The translations under genes were made by a program, and so were the position numbers. Below, piece by piece: positions 8,049 through 9,438 of a stretch of DNA of 9,438 bases (positions are counted from its first letter, which is position 1; each line of letters starts with the position of its first letter). Source of the stretch: Pseudomonadota bacterium (GTDB lineage Bacteria > Pseudomonadota > Alphaproteobacteria > Micropepsales > Micropepsaceae); NCBI GenBank assembly GCA_021808875.1, contig JAKBAU010000130.1:1-9438 (forward strand). Reading direction: 5' to 3'. The notes under the pieces were generated by a model that saw only the letters and a list, made by a program, of their open reading frames with translations, was not told where the DNA came from and made no database searches.

Positions 8049-8116
8049 GCGCTTATCAAGGGTATAATGCGGTTGCGCCGGCGACGCGACGCGTACAATG
8101 CACCTTGCACGAAATC

Positions 8117-9438
8117 CTAGTCGTTTGCGATACGTGCAGCGCTCGAACGTCCAATGTTTTCAGCCACGCGGGTGACCAGAGGAAGCGACGCCAACTTGCG
8201 ATTGATGCCAGCTTTAGCCGAAAGGAAGCGATGCAGCGCTGCACCGTGAAGTTGCACGGCGCCGGCAATCTTGATTGTTTCTGGGTTGACTGGTTTGCCG
8301 TAAACCCGGACTTCATAATGCAGATGAGGCCCGGTGGTGAGGCCGGTATTGCCACTATAGGCGACAATCTGACCCTGACGAACGTGCATACCAACATGAA
8401 TGCCTGGTGCGAAGCGAGACAGGTGTGCGTAGGCGGTTGTATATTCCTGATTGTGTCGGATCACGAGAAAATTTCCATACCCGCGTTCGACGCCGTCGAA
8501 TTTGATCACACCAGAACCTGCAGCCATTACCGGTGTTCCGACTGGTACGGCGAAGTCGACTCCTTGGTGCATGCGGGTATAACCAAGGATGGGGTGGAAG
8601 CGCATACCGAAGCCTGACGAAATGCGAGCCCCGTCAACTGGTGTCTTCATCAAGAGACTTTTGGCGCTGCGGCCTTGCCCATCGAGGTAATCAACATCCC
8701 CGTTCGGATCAGTATAGCGGTAAAGCGTGTATGATTTTCCTGCCAGTGTCATCGTCGCGTAAGCAATCGTGCCTTGCTTCGCCTTGATGCCTTCGGGCGT
8801 GTAATAGCTGTCGTAGAGTACCTGGAAGGTGTCGCCGGGGTGAATGTCGCGCTGGAAGTCCACTTGGTATGAGAACATGTGGATCATCTGCACGACGACT
8901 TGGGCAGGTATCCCGGCCTGTGTCGCGGCAAGATACAGGCTTGAGTCGATACGCCCGCCAGCGCGACGATAACGTGCAACCAGTTTGCGCGTCTGATCGC
9001 TGGCGGTAAATTCGTCATTGGCGGCCCGTGCGATGGTAATCTCATGATCGAGTGAAGGTGAAAAGCTCACCGACAGCAATCGAACTGTTGATCTTGATTC
9101 GTCTGGGCCGGAATGCTCGCCAGGCGTTGCAGCTGGGTAGGCAGCGGTAGGCAATGCTGTCTGACGCGCGCTTGCGAATGTGAGTACGAAAGCCTGACCA
9201 GCTTTGAGACTGCGGGGATCGAATACTTTTCGAAGTGCTGCAATCGCGGCGCTTGCGTCTGTTGCAGAGACGCCCGCAGCGGTAAGAGTGCCTGCGAGTG
9301 TGTCACCCGGCGCCATGGTAGCAGCGACGGTGTTGAGACCAGTTCCTGGGGTGTGACCGGAGCTGTCGTAATCTTCCGCGGTTAGGGCGTTGTCCAAGGA
9401 ATCCGTAGTCGGTACAGTTAAGGTTGCACGGGGAAGAA
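8117..9438 (-). CDS. M23 family (MepM-like) peptidoglycan endopeptidase, 5' end cut by window
   Basis: This is a zinc metallopeptidase of the M23/LytM fold, expected to cut peptide cross-links in periplasmic murein. Residues here are counted from the TTG codon at 9397. An N-terminal LysM-like module (about 24-75, MAPGDTLAGTLTAAGVS) is followed by a second beta-rich domain (about 105-245, with GGRIDSSLYLAATQAGIP and PGDTFQVLYD), as in MepM/Csd3 proteins. The catalytic domain spans about 253-375: SSGFGMRFHPI, zinc ligands His277 and Asp281 (HQGVD), His325 (AYAHL), and His358/His360 (HLHYEV). All key residues are present. The frame stays open past TTG 9397 to the window edge with no stop, so the true start and any signal or anchor segment lie outside. 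After the catalytic domain is a basic tail of about 50 residues. It converges on clpB across a shared terminator. Confidence 0.93.
   Translation of the reverse strand, partial: LPRATLTVPTTDSLDNALTAEDYDSSGHTPGTGLNTVAATMAPGDTLAGTLTAAGVSATDASAAIAALRKVFDPRSLKAGQAFVLTFASARQTALPTAAYPAATPGEHSGPDESRSTVRLLSVSFSPSLDHEITIARAANDEFTASDQTRKLVARYRRAGGRIDSSLYLAATQAGIPAQVVVQMIHMFSYQVDFQRDIHPGDTFQVLYDSYYTPEGIKAKQGTIAYATMTLAGKSYTLYRYTDPNGDVDYLDGQGRSAKSLLMKTPVDGARISSGFGMRFHPILGYTRMHQGVDFAVPVGTPVMAAGSGVIKFDGVERGYGNFLVIRHNQEYTTAYAHLSRFAPGIHVGMHVRQGQIVAYSGNTGLTTGPHLHYEVRVYGKPVNPETIKIAGAVQLHGAALHRFLSAKAGINRKLASLPLVTRVAENIGRSSAARIAND

Noticed and set aside
8105..8617. 170-codon plus-strand frame opposite the M23 gene
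   Set aside because: It is the antisense shadow of the conserved catalytic domain; its composition follows from the codons on the other strand.
9395..9397. TTG at 9397 as the real start of the M23 gene
   Set aside because: The frame remains open upstream to the window edge, no good ribosome site precedes the TTG, and the protein would lack the signal or anchor segment this family needs. The gene is treated as cut by the window.

Overview
The window looks like ordinary, conserved chromosomal DNA from an alphaproteobacterium. It is moderately GC-rich, carries a DUF4167-family protein (a family I know from alphaproteobacteria), and has the order rodZ-like / ispG / prfA / prmC / DUF4167 / clpB. 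Protein flavour and gene order suggest Rhodospirillales, perhaps Acetobacteraceae. That finer placement is inference. There are no IS elements, phage genes, CRISPR arrays, tRNAs or rRNAs that I can recognise.

Layout on the plus strand: about 250 bases with no convincing gene come first. Then a RodZ-like membrane-anchored HTH protein (253-1311) lies 29 bases ahead of ispG (1341-2477, last Fe-S step but one of the MEP isoprenoid pathway). After a 90-base gap come prfA (2568-3653, release factor RF1) and prmC (3650-4522, the methyltransferase that modifies the RF1 GGQ glutamine), overlapping by 4 bases. A 184-base dyad-rich gap precedes a small basic/acidic DUF4167 protein (4707-5138). A 240-base gap with a plausible heat-shock (RpoH-type) promoter and leader hairpins precedes clpB (5379-8006, protein disaggregase). 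A strong 13-bp stem terminator at 8009-8048 ends clpB. On the minus strand, converging on clpB, is an M23 (MepM-like) peptidoglycan endopeptidase gene (8117 to the right edge), whose 5' end lies outside the window.

Functional themes: cell shape and envelope (RodZ-like, M23 peptidase), isoprenoid precursor supply (IspG), translation termination (RF1 plus its modifying enzyme) and proteostasis (ClpB). prfA and prmC form a clear functional pair. The other neighbours are probably held together by conserved gene order rather than a shared pathway.

I looked for an undescribed system and did not find one among the coding genes. The parts least explained are non-coding: the structured region ahead of the DUF4167 gene, the clpB leader, and the absence of hisS from the expected ispG-hisS slot.
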